From Mycolicibacterium sp. CBMA 234 (GTDB lineage Bacteria; Actinomycetota; Actinomycetes; Mycobacteriales; Mycobacteriaceae): 64,000 nucleotides of DNA. The notes under the pieces were generated by a model that saw nothing but the letters and a program-made list of their open reading frames with translations, was not told the DNA's origin and did no database searches. The position numbers were made by a program, and so were the translations under genes. The stretch is taken from the NCBI RefSeq assembly GCF_009729415.1, contig NZ_MPKW01000026.1, positions 1 to 64,000 on the forward strand, written 5' to 3'. Positions 34,704 through 43,973 of the stretch are shown here, one piece after another. Numbering within the stretch: position 1 is the first letter of the stretch; each line of letters opens with the position of its first letter.

Positions 34704-35618
34704 TCAGGATACGTGGCGCCACTTACGCATCACGTCGGCTGGGTTTTCCGAGGAGTCCCCCGCCAGCCAGGTGATCCGGTGATCGCGACGGAACCAGGAC
34801 CGCTGGCGGCGTACATAGCGGCGCGTGCCGATGAACGTCCGCTCCTGTGCTTCGGCCATCGCGGCCTCGTCGCCACCGGCGTCGAGCGCGGTGAGCACCT
34901 GCGCGTAGCCCAGCGCCCGGCCTGCCGTCACGCCGTCGCGTAGGCCGCGGGCCTGCAGCGCCACCACTTCGTCGACCAGCCCCGAAGAGAACATCAAATC
35001 GGTACGACGCTGCAGCCGGTCGTCGAGTATTGCGGTGTCCCAATCTAATCCGACGATGAGCGTGTCCCACCGCGGGGCGCCGATCTGCGGAGCCGACGCC
35101 GCGAACGGCTGGCCGGTGAGTTCGACGACCTCCAGCGCGCGCACGATCCGGCGGCCGTCGGTGCCCAGGATCGACGCGGCGGCCTCGGGATCGACCTGCG
35201 CCAATTCACCGTGCAGGGCCGTGACCCCGACCTCGGCCAGCCGGTCCTCCCAACGGGCCCGGACCTGCGCGTCGGTCGCGGGGAACGACCATTCGTCGAG
35301 CAGCGACTGGATGTACATCATCGAGCCGCCGACGATGACCGGCACCGCACCGCGGATCGCGATGGCCTCAATGTCCGCCGCCGCGGCCGCCTGATAGTTC
35401 GCGACCGTCGCGGTGTCAGTGACGTCCAGGACGTCGAGCTGGTGGTGCACGATGCCGCGGCGTTCGGGCACCGTCAGCTTGGCCGTGCCGATGTCCATGC
35501 CGCGGTAGAGCTGCATGGCGTCGGCATTCACGATCTCGCCGCCGAGTTGTTCGGCCAGGTCCAGCGCCAAGGCCGACTTGCCGGTTCCGGTGGGACCGAC
35601 GACTGCGATGGGCCTCAC
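34704..35618 (-). CDS. miaA: tRNA dimethylallyltransferase MiaA
   Basis: Transfers a dimethylallyl group to A37 of tRNAs reading UNN codons; the product is the substrate of MiaB, also in this window. It has 304 residues. The P-loop is GPTGTGKS (8-15). DAMQLYRGMDIGTAK recognises the substrate, and VGGSMMYI and GTRRYVRRQRSWFRRD are conserved signatures. The GTG at 35618 overlaps the stop of the upstream gene (GTGA) and begins MRPIAVVGPTG; the longer frame is in the overlap region. Confidence 0.95.
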   Translation of the reverse strand: MRPIAVVGPTGTGKSALALDLAEQLGGEIVNADAMQLYRGMDIGTAKLTVPERRGIVHHQLDVLDVTDTATVANYQAAAAADIEAIAIRGAVPVIVGGSMMYIQSLLDEWSFPATDAQVRARWEDRLAEVGVTALHGELAQVDPEAAASILGTDGRRIVRALEVVELTGQPFAASAPQIGAPRWDTLIVGLDWDTAILDDRLQRRTDLMFSSGLVDEVVALQARGLRDGVTAGRALGYAQVLTALDAGGDEAAMAEAQERTFIGTRRYVRRQRSWFRRDHRITWLAGDSSENPADVMRKWRHVS

Positions 35619-36307
35619 GCGGGCATCCACGTGCCGACGAAGTAACCGACGCCGTACGGCGCGCCGCGGTACAGCTCGGTGGCTGTGAGGTCCGCCCCGG
35701 CCAGCCCGGCCAGCACCTGGTAGGCCGCCCGGCCCAGCACGTCCGACAGTTCGGCGATCGCGGCGACATCGCCGGTGGCCAAGGCGTCGTCCCACTGCGC
35801 TTGGCGTGCGACCGCATCCGGTTCGAACCCGCCGGGCGCGGCGGGCGTCAGCGTATTCGCGCCGTCGGCGACAACCAGCACACCGACCGGTTCTGCCTCG
35901 GCATCCAACTCGGCGCGCAGCGCGCGGCCGCGGTCCAGCGCCACGTCCGGGTCCAGGTCGTCGGTGATCACCCGCACGTCGACGGACGCCTGCGGGTTCG
36001 CGATACCGCGGACCCAACCGGCGATCAGCGCGCACAGCGGCATTGCCCGGACGGACCCGTCACCGCCGCTTCCGGAAGGAGCCAGCGTCACCCGGACGTC
36101 GGCACCGTAGCCGGCGAACGTTCCGACCTGGTCAGATGACACGCGAGCGTCCTGCGCACCGACGCCGATCGCGACCCAGCGCGCCGGCAGAACGGCCGCC
36201 GCACGCCGCACCGCCGTCGTCAGATCGGCCAATTCCACGGCAGCGCCGGAGGCCAGTTCGGGCACCAAAACAGGGGCCGACGGGACGATGGAGATGGCGC
36301 TGAGCAC
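35615..36307 (-). CDS. class III extradiol dioxygenase subunit B-like protein (Rv2728c-like)
   Basis: A 230-residue protein of the LigB-like fold (MEMO/class III extradiol dioxygenase family), in which the metal ligands are mostly His. I see only a few His and do not find the His-His metal site of true dioxygenases, so enzymatic activity is doubtful. Conserved stretches are SIVPSAPVLVPEL (5-17), GVLVVADGANTL and the C-terminal YGVGYFVGTW. First gene of the miaA-dapF-hflX operon, overlapping miaA by 4 bases. Function unknown. Confidence 0.85.
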   Translation of the reverse strand: MLSAISIVPSAPVLVPELASGAAVELADLTTAVRRAAAVLPARWVAIGVGAQDARVSSDQVGTFAGYGADVRVTLAPSGSGGDGSVRAMPLCALIAGWVRGIANPQASVDVRVITDDLDPDVALDRGRALRAELDAEAEPVGVLVVADGANTLTPAAPGGFEPDAVARQAQWDDALATGDVAAIAELSDVLGRAAYQVLAGLAGADLTATELYRGAPYGVGYFVGTWMPA

Positions 36308-36449
36308 CCGTCCACGCTAACGAGTCCGGCAAACGCCTGCGCAGACGGCGGGTCGACCTGTTTGAATAGCCTGCGAGTACCAGATACGGCGCCGCGTCGC
36401 GCGGCAGGAGCGTGGGTCACCCCACGCGCGGGCATGAGGAGCACGACAT

Positions 36450-37778
36450 ATGACCACCATCGAACCCGGCAACACCCCGAAACCGACTCCTCGGCCCGGT
36501 CCGCCGCGCCCCGGCCCGCGGCCGAGCCCTAGCCCCAGCCATCCGCCGGCCGCTGCTGCGGCCGCACCACCGACGTGCGATCCGCATCGATTCGGCCGTG
36601 TCGACGACGACGGCACGGTGTGGCTGATCACCGCCGACGGCGAGCGCAACATCGGTTCGTGGCAAGCAGGCGACGCCGAGTCCGCGTACGTGCACTTCGG
36701 CCGCCGGTACGACGACCTGAGCACGGAAGTCGCGTTGCTGGAGCACCGGCTCGGCAGCGGTAGCGGCGACGCCCGCAAGATCAAGGCCGCCGCCGCGACG
36801 CTGCTGGAGTCGCTGCCTACCGCGGCGGTCCTCGGCGACGTCGATACCTTGACCGCCCGGCTGACCACCATCGTCGACCAGGCCGGCGCCAGCGCCCAGG
36901 AGGAGCGCGCCAAGCGCGACGAGCTCCGGGCCACCCAGACCGCCCGCAAGGAAACCCTGGCCACCGAGGCCGAGGAGATCGGCGCCAACTCCAACCAGTG
37001 GAAGGCCAGCGGCGACCGGCTGCGCGCCATCCTCGACGAGTGGCGCACCATCACCGGCCTGGATCGCAAGGTCGATGACGCGCTGTGGAAGCGGTATTCC
37101 GCGGCCCGCGAGGCGTTCAACCGGCGCCGCGGCTCGCACTTCGCCGAGCTGGACCGGGAGCGAGTCGGCGTGCGGCAGGCCAAGGAGACGCTGTGTGAAC
37201 GCGCCGAAGCCCTGTCCAGCTCTACCGACTGGGGCCCGACCGCGTCCACGTTCCGCGACCTGCTGACGCAGTGGAAGGCCGCCGGCCGGGCAGCCAAGGA
37301 CGTCGACGATGCGCTGTGGAAGCGGTTCAAGGCCGCCCAGGACACCTTCTTCAGCGCCCGCAATGCGATCAACGCGGAGAAGGACGCCGAATTCAACGCC
37401 AACTCCGACGCCAAGGCCGAGCTGCTGGCCGAGGCCGAGAAGATCGATATCAGCGACGTCGACGCAGCGCGCGCCGCCTTCCGGGCCATCGGCGACAAGT
37501 GGGACGCCATCGGCAAGGCATCGCGCGACCGCACCGCGGAGCTGGAGCGCCGGCTGCGGACCATCGAGAAGAAGATCCGCGACGCCGCGCAGAGCGGCTG
37601 GGCCGACCCGGAGGCACAGGCCCGGGCCGATCAGTTCCGCGAGCGGGCCGAGCAGTTCGAGCGGCAGGCCGAAAAGGCCGAAGCGGCAGGCAAATCCAAG
37701 GACGCCGAGAAGGCCCGGGCCAGTGCGGCGCAGTGGCGCGAGTGGGCCGACGCAGCGTCAGCGGCGATCAAGAAGTAG
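36450..37778 (+). CDS. DUF349 domain-containing protein
   Basis: A 442-residue protein like Rv2731. The N-terminal Pro-rich tail (about 10-42, many PxP) is followed by a short beta domain (FGRVDDDGTVWLITADGERN) and three or more DUF349 helical repeats (e.g. WRTITGLDRKVDDALWKRYS and WKAAGRAAKDVDDALWKRFK). It ends in a charged coiled coil (EQFERQAEKAEAAGKSKDAE). No enzymatic motif is seen. DUF349 proteins are cytoplasmic; the role is not established. Convergent with the gene at 37792. Confidence 0.88.
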   Translation: MTTIEPGNTPKPTPRPGPPRPGPRPSPSPSHPPAAAAAAPPTCDPHRFGRVDDDGTVWLITADGERNIGSWQAGDAESAYVHFGRRYDDLSTEVALLEHRLGSGSGDARKIKAAAATLLESLPTAAVLGDVDTLTARLTTIVDQAGASAQEERAKRDELRATQTARKETLATEAEEIGANSNQWKASGDRLRAILDEWRTITGLDRKVDDALWKRYSAAREAFNRRRGSHFAELDRERVGVRQAKETLCERAEALSSSTDWGPTASTFRDLLTQWKAAGRAAKDVDDALWKRFKAAQDTFFSARNAINAEKDAEFNANSDAKAELLAEAEKIDISDVDAARAAFRAIGDKWDAIGKASRDRTAELERRLRTIEKKIRDAAQSGWADPEAQARADQFRERAEQFERQAEKAEAAGKSKDAEKARASAAQWREWADAASAAIKK

Positions 37779-37791
37779 TCGCGGCAGGCGC

Positions 37792-38391
37792 TTAGGCGCT
37801 AGCGTCGTCCGGACCGTCGAGCAGCCCGCGCTTCTGCTGCTCGGCGGCCGAATCCCGGCGCTCTGCCTCAGCGGCCAACTGCACGGCGGTGCGTGACCAC
37901 ACCACGCGCGCCCAGTGGAAGGTCAGCATGATCACTGCAAGCCACGCGAGGTACAGCCCGAAACCAGGCCCCGGGTAGGGATGCACGACGGTGTTGCGCG
38001 ACCAGATGGCGAGCATGCCGATGAAGCACGACACCGCCGAACCGGCCAGCGCGATCCAAGCCAGGCCCCAGCGCCGGGTGAGCAGCGCCAGGATCGAGAA
38101 GCCGATGCTGAACACCAGGATCAGCCAGACGAACACTCGGGACGGGATCAGGATTTTCGCGGCGAGCGCGGCCTGATCGCCGAGCAGCACGTCAAAGCCT
38201 TTGACGCTGCCGGTGTGTGGCAGCACGAACGACAGCAGGATCAGGAACACGCAGATCGCCACCACCATGGCGCGGCCGCCCGGGTCGATCTCGCGGGCGA
38301 TGCGCTGCTCAGCGGCGTCGATATCGCCCTTGAACTGGTCGAATTCTCCGTTCGAGCCCTCGTTTGATTTACCGGGCTTTGTGTCGTTCAT
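37792..38391 (-). CDS. conserved membrane protein (Rv2732c-like)
   Basis: A 199-residue protein with a charged N-terminal tail and about four membrane helices between 45 and 165 (AMVVAICVFLILLSFVLP, VFVWLILVFSIGFSILALL, LAWIALAGSAVSCFIGML and LYLAWLAVIMLTFHWARVV), then a charged C-terminus. The ATG at 38391 overlaps the miaB stop (ATGA), so it is translationally coupled to miaB. Homologues with this arrangement occur in other mycobacteria. Function unknown. Confidence 0.85.
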   Translation of the reverse strand: MNDTKPGKSNEGSNGEFDQFKGDIDAAEQRIAREIDPGGRAMVVAICVFLILLSFVLPHTGSVKGFDVLLGDQAALAAKILIPSRVFVWLILVFSIGFSILALLTRRWGLAWIALAGSAVSCFIGMLAIWSRNTVVHPYPGPGFGLYLAWLAVIMLTFHWARVVWSRTAVQLAAEAERRDSAAEQQKRGLLDGPDDASA

Positions 38392-39983
38392 CGTGAACAT
38401 CCCTGCTCTACAGGCGTGACGGCGGGCGCGCCGATCTGCGGCATGCCCAGTCCGACGCCAGTGGTCGGTTTACGGCCCGCGGCGTGCGCGTCGCCGGCGC
38501 GGGTCCGGCGATGCGACGCGATCGGGGCGTCGGCGATCAGGTGGTGCGGGGCGGCACCGGTGACGGTCGTGGTGACGATGTCGCCGGGGCGGATGTCGGA
38601 GTCGCCGGGGGTGAAGTGCACCAACCGGCCGTCGCGGGCGCGGCCCGACATCCGGGCGGTCTCGGTGTCTTTCCGGCCCTCGCCGGTGGCCACCAGCAGC
38701 TCGACGTCGCGGCCGACCTGGGCCAGGTTCTCCTCCCAGGAGATGCGCTCCTGCAGCTCGATGAGCCGCATATAGCGCTGCGAGACAACCTCTTTGGGAA
38801 GTTGGTCGGGCAGCTCGGCGGCCGGGGTGCCGGGCCGCTTGGAGTACTGGAAGGTGAAGGCGCTGGAGAACCGGGCGCGCTCGACGACGTCGAGGGTGGC
38901 CTGGAAGTCCTCTTCGGTCTCCCCCGGGAAACCGACGATGATGTCGGTGGTGATGGCAGCGTGCGGGATCGCGGCACGGACCCGCTCGATGATGCCGAGG
39001 TACTTCTCGGCACGGTAGGACCGGCGCATCTCCTTGAGGATGCGGTCGGATCCCGACTGCAGCGGCATGTGCAGCGTCGGGCAGATGTTCGGGGTGGCCG
39101 CCATGGCTTCGATCACATCGTCGGTGAACTCGGCGGGGTGCGGCGAGGTGAACCGGACCCGCTCCAGCCCGTCGATCTCGCCGCAGGCGCGCAGCAGTTT
39201 GGCGAAGGCGCCGCGGTCGCGCTCGACGTCGCTGCCCTCGCCCATGAGCTCGGCCCAGGCCGCCGGGTCTTCGCGCAAGCGCTCGTCCGAAGCAAAGGAG
39301 ACGCCGTAGGCGTTGACGTTCTGCCCCAGCAGCGTGATCTCGAGGACGCCTTGGTCCACCAGCGACTGGACTTCGGCCAGGATGTCGCCCGGACGCCGGT
39401 CGACCTCCTTACCGCGCAGCGACGGCACGATGCAGAACGTGCAGGTGTTGTTACAGCCCACGGAGATGGAAACCCAAGCCGCATAAGAGGATTCGCGGGT
39501 CGCCGGCAGCGCGGACGGGAATTCCTGGAGCGCTTCGACGATCTCGACCTGCGCTTCGCGGTTATGCCGGGCCCGCTCCAGCAGCACCGGCAGCGAGCCG
39601 ATGTTGTGCGTGCCGAACACCACGTCGACCCACGGCGCCTTGTTCAAGACCGTGTCGCGGTCTTTCTGCGCCAGGCAGCCGCCGACGGCGATCTGCATGT
39701 TCGGATCGGCCTCCTTGCGCGGGGCCAGGTGGCTGATGTTGCCGTAGAGCTTGTTGTCGGCGTTCTCCCGGACCGCGCAGGTGTTGAACACCACCACGTC
39801 GGCGTCGGCACCCTCGTTAGCGCGCCGGTACCCGGCGTCTTCGAGGAGGCCGGCCAACCGTTCGGAGTCGTGGACGTTCATCTGGCACCCGTAGGTGCGG
39901 ACCTGATAGGTGCGCCCGGCTCCAGAGCGGGAATCGGCACCGTCCGCCTCCGGCTGGATGTCCGGAGTCGCTGTCGAAATCAC
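38388..39983 (-). CDS. miaB: tRNA-2-methylthio-N6-dimethylallyladenosine synthase MiaB
   Basis: Radical SAM methylthiotransferase acting on i6A37 tRNA made by MiaA. The N-terminal UPF0004 domain carries the three Cys for the auxiliary cluster (YGCQMNVHDSE, NTCAVRENA, GGCLAQ). The radical SAM cluster motif is GCNNTCTFCIVP, and a TRAM RNA-binding domain lies near the C-terminus. The GTG at 39983 gives 531 residues with a nonconserved N-terminal 28; a start nearer YQVRTYGCQMN cannot be excluded. The C-terminal about 30 residues are a species-specific tail. Coupled to the next gene by a 4-base overlap. Confidence 0.94.
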   Translation of the reverse strand: MISTATPDIQPEADGADSRSGAGRTYQVRTYGCQMNVHDSERLAGLLEDAGYRRANEGADADVVVFNTCAVRENADNKLYGNISHLAPRKEADPNMQIAVGGCLAQKDRDTVLNKAPWVDVVFGTHNIGSLPVLLERARHNREAQVEIVEALQEFPSALPATRESSYAAWVSISVGCNNTCTFCIVPSLRGKEVDRRPGDILAEVQSLVDQGVLEITLLGQNVNAYGVSFASDERLREDPAAWAELMGEGSDVERDRGAFAKLLRACGEIDGLERVRFTSPHPAEFTDDVIEAMAATPNICPTLHMPLQSGSDRILKEMRRSYRAEKYLGIIERVRAAIPHAAITTDIIVGFPGETEEDFQATLDVVERARFSSAFTFQYSKRPGTPAAELPDQLPKEVVSQRYMRLIELQERISWEENLAQVGRDVELLVATGEGRKDTETARMSGRARDGRLVHFTPGDSDIRPGDIVTTTVTGAAPHHLIADAPIASHRRTRAGDAHAAGRKPTTGVGLGMPQIGAPAVTPVEQGCSR

Positions 39984-40089
39984 CTGCCAATCGTACGGGC
40001 GCCGGGGTTTATACCAAATTTCACGAGAGGATTCTGCGATTCTGTGAGAGATCCACGGGCCACCGTCAGCCTGGGTAGTGTCTGTGCGC

Positions 40090-40851
40090 ATGGTCACCGG
40101 CGAGCCGTCACCTGCCCACCCGATGATCTCGGTCAAGGGGGTCAATAAGCACTTCGGCGCACTGCATGTGCTGAAGGACATCAATCTCGAAGTCCCCCGC
40201 GGCCAAGTGGTCGTGCTGTTGGGTCCGTCAGGTTCGGGCAAGTCGACTTTGTGCCGCACCATCAACCGGTTGGAGACCGTCGACTCCGGGTCCATCCACA
40301 TCGACGGCGCGCCGCTCCCCGAGGAAGGCCGCAAGCTGGCCAGCCTGCGCTCCGAGGTCGGCATGGTGTTCCAGTCGTTCAATCTGTTCGCGCACAAGAC
40401 AATTCTGGAAAACGTCACCCTCGCGCCGATGAAGGTCCGCGGCAAGGGCAAGGAAGAGGCCCGGTCGAAGGCCATCGAACTGCTGGAGCGGGTCGGGGTG
40501 GCCAGCCAGGCCGACAAGTACCCGTCGCAGCTGTCCGGTGGTCAGCAGCAACGCGTCGCGATCGCCCGATCCCTGGCCATGGGGCCCAAGGTGATGCTGT
40601 TCGACGAACCGACCAGCGCGCTCGATCCCGAGATGGTCAACGAGGTGCTGTCGGTGATGACATCCCTGGCGACCGAGGGCATGACGATGGTGGTGGTGAC
40701 GCACGAGATGGGCTTCGCCCGTCGGGCGTCCAACCGGGTGGTGTTCATGGCCGACGGCACCATCGTCGAAGACGCCGAACCTGACGAGTTCTTCACCGCG
40801 CCTAAGTCCAACCGGGCCCGGGATTTCCTGGGCAAGATCCTGGACCACTGA
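40090..40851 (+). CDS. gluA: glutamate/glutamine-type ABC transporter ATPase
   Basis: A 253-residue ABC ATPase of the polar amino acid family (GlnQ/GluA). Walker A GPSGSGKS (45-52), Q-loop MVFQSFNLF, signature LSGGQQQR, Walker B VMLFDEPTSALD and the H-loop VVVTHEMGFA are intact. The ATG at 40090 (MVTGEPSPAH) was chosen; GTG at 40078 and ATG at about 40123 are alternatives. It heads a compact three-gene transport operon, with the next gene starting 2 bases after its stop. Confidence 0.93.
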   Translation: MVTGEPSPAHPMISVKGVNKHFGALHVLKDINLEVPRGQVVVLLGPSGSGKSTLCRTINRLETVDSGSIHIDGAPLPEEGRKLASLRSEVGMVFQSFNLFAHKTILENVTLAPMKVRGKGKEEARSKAIELLERVGVASQADKYPSQLSGGQQQRVAIARSLAMGPKVMLFDEPTSALDPEMVNEVLSVMTSLATEGMTMVVVTHEMGFARRASNRVVFMADGTIVEDAEPDEFFTAPKSNRARDFLGKILDH

Positions 40852-40853
40852 TC

Positions 40854-42389
40854 GTGGAACGATCAATCAGGCCGCGGCCTGTGACACGAATTTTGCGCAG
40901 CCTAGCTGCCGTGACGGTCCTGATCGTCGCGATCCTGTCGCTGAGCGCGTGCGGTGCCAGCGGCAAGAAGATCACCATCGGCACCAAGTTCGACCAGCCG
41001 GGTCTGGCCATGAAGAAGCCTGACGGGACCCTGGCCGGCTTCGACATCGACGTCGCGACCTACGTTGCCGGGCAATTGGGGTACAAGCCCGACCAGATCG
41101 AGTGGAAAGAAGCCCCGTCACCGCAGCGGGAGAACCTGATCCAGAACGGTCAGGTCGACTTCATCGCCGCGACCTACTCGATCACCGACTCCCGCAAGCA
41201 GAAGGTGTCCTTCGCCGGGCCGTATCTGATCACCGGCCAGAGCCTGCTGGTGCGCGCCGACAACAACGAGATCACCAGTGTCGAGTCGCTGCAGAACCAC
41301 AAGAAGCTGTGCTCGGTGGCGGGTTCCACGCCGGCGCAGCGCATCAAGGACAAATATCCGGGTGTCCAGCTGCAGCAGTACGACACCTACTCGGCCTGCC
41401 TCGACGCGGTGAAGACCGGCGCCATCGACGCGCTCAGCACCGATGAGGTGATCCTGGCCGGCTATGCCGCGCAGACGCCGGGCGCATTCAAGCTGATCGG
41501 CAAGCCGTTCTCGGTGGAGCCGTACGGCGTCGGTCTGCGCAAGGGCAACAAGGATCTGCGCCAGAAGATCAACGACGCCATCGTGAAGATGCAGCAGTCC
41601 GGCGAGTGGAAGTCGGCGTTCGACCGCAACCTGGGCCCGGCCGGGCTGTCCGCGCCGGCGCCTCCCCCGTTGGACACGAACATCGACGGCAAGGGCGGCG
41701 CGCAACACATCGATCTGTTCGGCAAGTACGGCGGCAAGATTCTGACGGCGTTCTGGACCACGATCCAGCTGACGCTGCTCGCCGCGGCCGGCGCTCTAAT
41801 CCTGGGGACGGCGCTGGCCGCTATGCGGTTGTCGCCAGTGCCGGTGCTGCGCTGGCTCGGCACCGCATACGTCAACGTGGTTCGCAATACGCCACTAACG
41901 CTCATCATCCTGTTCTGCTCGCTGGGTATCGGGAACACGCTGCGGATCACGCTGGTCGATCCGCACTCGCCAACGGCTGTGGTGGACAGCAACTTTCGGC
42001 TCGCGGCTCTCGGGTTGATGGTCTACACGGCGTCGTTCGTGTGCGAGACGGTGCGCTCGGGCATCAACACCGTGCCTCTGGGCCAGGCCGAAGCCGCGCG
42101 CTCGTTGGGCCTGAGCTTCGGACAGAACCTGCGAATCATCTTGCTGCCGCAGGCTTTTCGCGCGGTGATCAATCCGCTGGGCTCGGTACTGATCGCGCTG
42201 GTGAAGAACACCACCATCGCGTCGGCGATCGGCGTGGCCGAGGCGGCGCTGCTGATGAAGGAGATGATCGAGAACACCGCGGCGCTGCTGGCGGTCGGTT
42301 CGATCTTCGCTGCTGGTTTCGTGGTTCTGACATTGCCGTTGGGGCTGTTGTTCAGTTGGTTGGGTAAGCGATACGCGGTGATCCGATGA
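40854..42389 (+). CDS. fused amino-acid binding lipoprotein and ABC permease (GluB-GluC type)
   Basis: A 511-residue fusion. An N-terminal signal with lipobox LSAC (lipid-attached Cys33) is followed by a type-3 periplasmic binding domain (about 39-265; GFDIDVATYVAGQLG, FIAATYSITDSRK). A Pro-rich linker (SAPAPPPLD) leads to a membrane permease (about 285-511) with the conserved EAA loop (GQAEAARSLGLSF). In Corynebacterium gluB and gluC are separate genes; binding-permease fusions are known in streptococcal GlnP. The linker reads without a stop or shift, so the fusion looks genuine. GTG start, 2 bases after the ATPase stop. Predicted substrate: glutamate or a related amino acid. Confidence 0.88.
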   Translation: MERSIRPRPVTRILRSLAAVTVLIVAILSLSACGASGKKITIGTKFDQPGLAMKKPDGTLAGFDIDVATYVAGQLGYKPDQIEWKEAPSPQRENLIQNGQVDFIAATYSITDSRKQKVSFAGPYLITGQSLLVRADNNEITSVESLQNHKKLCSVAGSTPAQRIKDKYPGVQLQQYDTYSACLDAVKTGAIDALSTDEVILAGYAAQTPGAFKLIGKPFSVEPYGVGLRKGNKDLRQKINDAIVKMQQSGEWKSAFDRNLGPAGLSAPAPPPLDTNIDGKGGAQHIDLFGKYGGKILTAFWTTIQLTLLAAAGALILGTALAAMRLSPVPVLRWLGTAYVNVVRNTPLTLIILFCSLGIGNTLRITLVDPHSPTAVVDSNFRLAALGLMVYTASFVCETVRSGINTVPLGQAEAARSLGLSFGQNLRIILLPQAFRAVINPLGSVLIALVKNTTIASAIGVAEAALLMKEMIENTAALLAVGSIFAAGFVVLTLPLGLLFSWLGKRYAVIR

Positions 42390-43267
42390 CGACATCTTCT
42401 GTCCTTTACGACGCCCCGGGGCCGCGCGCGCAGCGCCGCAACCGGCTGTTCGCCGCGGTCATCGTCGCCGTGATCGTCGCGATGGGCGCCTGGGTGTTGT
42501 GGCAGTTCGCGTCCAAAGGCCAACTGACCGAAGCAAAGTGGCACCCGTTCCTGACCGCGAACCTGTGGACGACGTACGTGCTGCCCGGCGCAATCGGCAC
42601 GCTGACGGCCGCTGTCGTCTCGATCGTGCTGGCCCTGGTGCTGGGTCTGGCGTTGGGGATGGGCCGGTTGTCGGAGGCCCGCGCGGTCCGGTGGGCATGC
42701 TCGGTGGTGGTCGAGTTCTTCCGCGCCGTCCCAGTGCTGATCATGATGTTGTTCGCGTACTTCCTGTTCGCGCTCTATGACGTCTTCCCGTCACGGCAGT
42801 TGGCGCTGGCCGGTGTGATCACCGGGCTGACGTTGTACAACGGCGCGGTGATCGCGGAGATCGTGCGCGCCGGGGTGTACGCACTGCCCCGCGGACAGCG
42901 CGAAGCTGCCGTCGCGCTGGGACTGCGACCCGGCCAGACGTTGCGCCTGATCCTGCTCCCCCAGGCCGTCACGTCCATGCTGCCGGTGCTGGTGTCGCAG
43001 ATGGTCGTCGTGCTCAAGGACACCGCGATCGGCTACCAGATCACCTTCGTCGAGATGGTCCGGCAGGGCACCAATATCGGTGCGGCATATGGCAATTACA
43101 TCCCGGCGCTGATGGTGATCGCCGCATTGATGATCAGCCTCAACTTCGCGCTGTCGACGCTGGCCACCCGGCTGGAGGCCCGGCTACGCCAGTCTCGGCG
43201 CGGTCCCGCTCCGCTGCCGGCGCAAGCCGCGGTTCAGGAGGACGCGCCGGGTACGCCGGCGGTCTGA
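42386..43267 (+). CDS. gluD: glutamate-type ABC transporter permease (GluD)
   Basis: A 293-residue permease of the His/Glu/Gln/Arg family. One N-terminal helix (LFAAVIVAVIVAMGAWVLW) precedes the core with TAAVVSIVLALVLGLALG, the loop RGQREAAVALGLRPGQ (EAA motif, about 165-180) and the C-terminal IPALMVIAALMISLNFALS. The start overlaps the previous gene's stop (ATGA). The C-terminal tail overlaps the convergent TetR gene by 34 bases. It should pair with the fused permease to make the transmembrane heterodimer. Confidence 0.92.
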   Translation: MTTSSVLYDAPGPRAQRRNRLFAAVIVAVIVAMGAWVLWQFASKGQLTEAKWHPFLTANLWTTYVLPGAIGTLTAAVVSIVLALVLGLALGMGRLSEARAVRWACSVVVEFFRAVPVLIMMLFAYFLFALYDVFPSRQLALAGVITGLTLYNGAVIAEIVRAGVYALPRGQREAAVALGLRPGQTLRLILLPQAVTSMLPVLVSQMVVVLKDTAIGYQITFVEMVRQGTNIGAAYGNYIPALMVIAALMISLNFALSTLATRLEARLRQSRRGPAPLPAQAAVQEDAPGTPAV

Positions 43268-43854
43268 GGCGTTCCAGGCCAGGCGCGCAGGGCCTGATCG
43301 GCGACTGCGTGCAGTTCGTCGCGGTCAGCGCCGCCGTTGGCCTGCACCGCCAGGCCCTGACAGACCGCCCCGATCCAGCGCGCCAACAGCTTCGGATCTG
43401 CTCCGGGTAATTCGCCCACCAGCTGGGCGACCCTGAACCGCTCAGCCAGCTCGGCAATGCCGTCCTCACGAAACTGGGCCAGTTCAGCGCGCAACTCTGT
43501 TGCCTCATCACCGGCCGCGAGCGCACTCTGCACCAACAGGCATCCGCGCGGACCCGCCGTCCCGGACGACGCATCGACCGCGCCGTGCACCGTGGCGTAG
43601 GCGGTATCCCACGCGGTCGGCAGTGCGAGCGCACGTTCTGCGTAGCCGCCGGGCCCAGCCTGGTAGCGCCGCACGGTGGCACGGAAGAGGTCTGCCTTGG
43701 AACCGTATTCGGAGTACAGGCTGCGGCGGTTGACGCCGGTTGCATCGGTGAGATCGCTGATGGATACGCCGTCGTAGCCGTGGGCCCAGAACAGCCGCAT
43801 CGCGGTGTCGAGGACCTGCTCCGGGTCGAATTCGCGGGGCCTGCCGATTGCCAT
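43234..43854 (-). CDS. TetR/AcrR family transcriptional regulator
   Basis: A 206-residue one-component repressor. The N-terminal helix-turn-helix (about 1-60) reads DTAMRLFWAHGYDGVSISD, then LTDATGVNRRSLYSEYGSK. The remaining residues form the ligand domain with Cys at about 104. I chose the ATG at 43854, which has GGAGGG upstream; the frame's earlier start has none. Divergent from an SDR gene, with a 12-base palindrome between the two. It likely represses that SDR and itself in response to an unknown ligand. Confidence 0.92.
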   Translation of the reverse strand: MAIGRPREFDPEQVLDTAMRLFWAHGYDGVSISDLTDATGVNRRSLYSEYGSKADLFRATVRRYQAGPGGYAERALALPTAWDTAYATVHGAVDASSGTAGPRGCLLVQSALAAGDEATELRAELAQFREDGIAELAERFRVAQLVGELPGADPKLLARWIGAVCQGLAVQANGGADRDELHAVADQALRAWPGTPQTAGVPGASS

Positions 43855-43930
43855 CGACCCTCCTGTTGTGATCCGGGCCACAGTTCGGAATGAACCCTCG
43901 CGATAGCCGCTTGTCCTGAGCGTACTTAGT

Positions 43931-43942
43931 AACCGATCGGTT
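43931..43942. promoter_or_regulatory. probable TetR operator (perfect 12-bp palindrome)
   Basis: AACCGATCGGTT is a perfect palindrome midway between the divergent TetR and SDR starts. It lies 77 bases from the TetR start and 32 bases before the SDR start, where it could overlap the SDR promoter. Such A/T-CCGA-centred palindromes are typical of TetR operators. Confidence 0.65.
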
Positions 43943-43973
43943 CGAAAGAATCATTCCACGACTTGGAGAGCTC

